Notes under the pieces: generated by a model
The model's input: the letters and a program-made list of their open reading frames with translations, nothing else
Database searches by the model: none
Told to the model about the DNA's origin: nothing
Made by a program: the position numbers and the translations under genes
Shown: positions 62,701 through 64,000 of the stretch, one piece after another
Layout: every line of letters starts with the position of its first letter
How positions within the stretch are numbered: the stretch's first letter is position 1
DNA from: an uncultured Lachnospiraceae bacterium
GTDB taxonomy: Bacteria; Bacillota; Clostridia; Lachnospirales; Lachnospiraceae
DNA length: 64,000 nucleotides
Direction of reading: 5' to 3'
Assembly: GCA_947564735.1 (NCBI GenBank)
Contig: CANOEC010000012.1
Location: forward strand, 38,860-102,859

Positions 62701-63479
62701 TGAATTTGTGCGTGCAGTTTATGAGACGCCGAAGCAGATATTTTCTGATTTACCATCAATTCCCCGACCCGGACATCAGGATGCGTGTACTGAGATCGGT
62801 TTCCCAGCTTTCCGGTAGTTATTCTTGCTGCATGCTTCGGACACCAGTGCATACAGGCAAAGCAGGAGGCACATTGACTGCCATGAACAGCCTTTCCATC
62901 CACAATCTGGATATTGCCAGTCGGGCAGATTCCGGCACAAAGACCACAGCCGTCACATTCCGGCAAAATGGCAAAACTGGCACCTCTCAGCGAAAAGTCC
63001 TTCTTACTCTTTGCAAGCGCCCTGCGCTTTGGTTTATAATTTACGGTTCTGTCTTGAACGGCTTTTACAATTTCATCCATACGTGCCGGCGCTTCCTTTA
63101 ACCTCTTTTCATTTTCCTCCGCCGAGCTTTCCAGTGCATTTCCCGGCATTTGAACCATAAAAGCAGCCGACAGCCTTCCACCGGCATTCTGAACCAGCCC
63201 ATCTATGCTGGTATAGCCGAAATTCTTTCTGCCCTTGTTGGATGTCATGACAAGGAAAATATAGCTGTCTTTTCCAAGACTTGCCCTCTTCAAAATCCCT
63301 CTGACAAATTTGGGAGCATCCCACATATAGGTTGGCATCACAAAGCCAATGACAGCATCGTTACAGACCAGCATCTTCTCTCTATATAAAACAAAACTCT
63401 CTAATCCTTCGCCTAACCCGGCGGCAATTTGTTTTGCCGCCCAGTATGAATTTCCTGTACCGCTAAAAAAGTATATCAT
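62664..63479 (-). CDS. EFR1-type flavodoxin/ferredoxin fusion
   Basis: 271 residues. A flavodoxin-like N-terminal domain (YFFSGTGNSYWAAKQIA, then MPTYMWDAP) is followed by a ferredoxin part with CDGCGLCAGICP and CASCFACMHWCP, two [4Fe-4S] clusters. It is an electron carrier or oxidoreductase of unsettled substrate, common in Clostridia. Its last 29 or so residues after VRVGELMVNQK are encoded opposite the AraC fragment and differ from the family, so the original end is probably lost. The start at 63479 (MIYFF) is preferred; a codon 12 bases upstream is closer to the AAGGAGG site. Confidence 0.85.
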   Translation of the reverse strand: MIYFFSGTGNSYWAAKQIAAGLGEGLESFVLYREKMLVCNDAVIGFVMPTYMWDAPKFVRGILKRASLGKDSYIFLVMTSNKGRKNFGYTSIDGLVQNAGGRLSAAFMVQMPGNALESSAEENEKRLKEAPARMDEIVKAVQDRTVNYKPKRRALAKSKKDFSLRGASFAILPECDGCGLCAGICPTGNIQIVDGKAVHGSQCASCFACMHWCPKHAARITTGKLGNRSQYTHPDVRVGELMVNQKISASASHKLHAQIHTGWTASETDRG

Positions 63480-63545
63480 TTTTATAACCATGCCTCCTTC
63501 TCAGCCTGCAATTCTTTCAACCTTTTCACCTTTCACTTTTAAAGA

Positions 63546-64000
63546 CTACATTTTGCACGTTCGGGAAATTTTATGGTCAGATAACAGCGCAACATCATAT
63601 TTACTTAGCTCATGTCCCAGCAGCTGCATAACTTGCAGTTCATCCTCTGCATCGAAAATCGCATTATGCGTCTCTCTGTATCCCTTATTCCCGCTAAGCA
63701 TTTTCAATATATTTCCAACGCTATATCCTTCTGTTTCCTTCCAAGATAAACCGGGGTTATAATAATTTTCCATCGCTCCCTTGGTTACAGCCCTTGTAAC
63801 AGCATCCAAAAACGCTTTTTTATCTGGCACTTCTATCTCATACGACGTATTATCCCTACTACACTCTTTTACATAGGTATACTATTTTCCACACAAATCG
63901 CCCCATACCCCGCGTATGGCAAGTTAATGTCACAAACTTCTTTCACTACTACAATATATTTATGGTTAATACCCCTTACAGCCAGTAAGGAATTATCCAT
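63546..64000 (-). pseudogene. Frameshifted gene, partial at window edge
   Basis: Two frames join to give one protein. Bases 64000 to about 63875 encode MDNSLLAVRGINHKYIVVVK, then INLPYAGYGAICVENSIPM and stop. The next frame, open from about 63886 to 63546, continues YVKECSRDNTSYEIEVPDKK and ends past RETHNAIFDAEDELQVMQLLG. A one-base change near 63875-63886 would restore the frame. The HNAIFD part fits the HxAxxD motif of DnaQ-type exonucleases, but the upstream exonuclease motifs are outside the window or absent. The true start may lie beyond 64000. Confidence 0.6.

Overview
The window looks like a chromosomal segment of a Gram-positive gut anaerobe of the Lachnospiraceae (Clostridia). This rests on moderate G+C, strong GGAGG-type ribosome binding sites, small lineage-typical membrane proteins (DUF6142-like), a group II PyrF, an EFR1-type flavodoxin/ferredoxin protein, and a GntR-ClpC-RadA cluster in place of the Bacillus-type ctsR operon. 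No phage, insertion sequence or CRISPR array is evident. One tRNA (Trp, CCA) is present. The assignment is an inference from gene content.

Layout. 1-2855: a LacI-type regulator, cut by the left edge, divergent from a GH42 beta-galactosidase with a promoter and LacI-type operator between them. 2876-7720: an ECF sigma factor, a membrane protein and an ABC ATPase/permease pair, with a diverging paralogous permease. 7760-10000: a secreted GH53 endo-galactanase lipoprotein. 10062-10880: a decayed sigma/anti-sigma pair. 10981-11051: tRNA-Trp. 11110-16655: a lipoprotein, a heterodimeric ABC exporter and an LCP cell-wall ligase. 16885-23454: radA, a small hypothetical gene, clpC, a GntR regulator, an SH3-domain anchored protein and a zinc-ribbon protein. 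23512-27010: purE-purM-purN-purD. 27139-27320: a MITE-like inverted repeat with a half copy at 4059-4106. 27335-34394: M29 aminopeptidase, two tiny membrane proteins, pyrE, pyrF, a degenerate Nudix protein, a TPR lipoprotein and a YdcF-like protein. 34599-45672: signalling genes, namely an orphan Hpt protein, a hemerythrin fusion, a two-component system with an ABC transporter of peptide-detoxification type, a hybrid histidine kinase and a LacI regulator. 45714-50710: GH51 arabinofuranosidase plus a CUT1 sugar ABC transporter, separated by an array of hairpins. 51140-55666: a MoxR/DUF58/transglutaminase operon. 55755-58777: a STAND-like ATPase overlapping a TPR protein. 59095-64000: a chemoreceptor, an FMN reductase, an HxlR regulator with three phased operator repeats, an AraC fragment, an EFR1 protein and a frameshifted gene at the right edge.

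How it works together. GH53, GH42 and GH51 together with the CUT1 transporter and two LacI regulators form a dispersed kit for plant galactan and arabinan: cutting outside the cell, uptake of short oligomers, and hydrolysis inside. The purine and pyrimidine blocks are ordinary biosynthesis. The most interesting unexplained items are the ATPase/TPR pair at 55.7-58.8 kb, the hairpin array at 47.3-47.55 kb, the hemerythrin/CheX-like fusion near an orphan Hpt, the 182-bp inverted repeat with its second half-copy, and the 19-bp phased HxlR sites.
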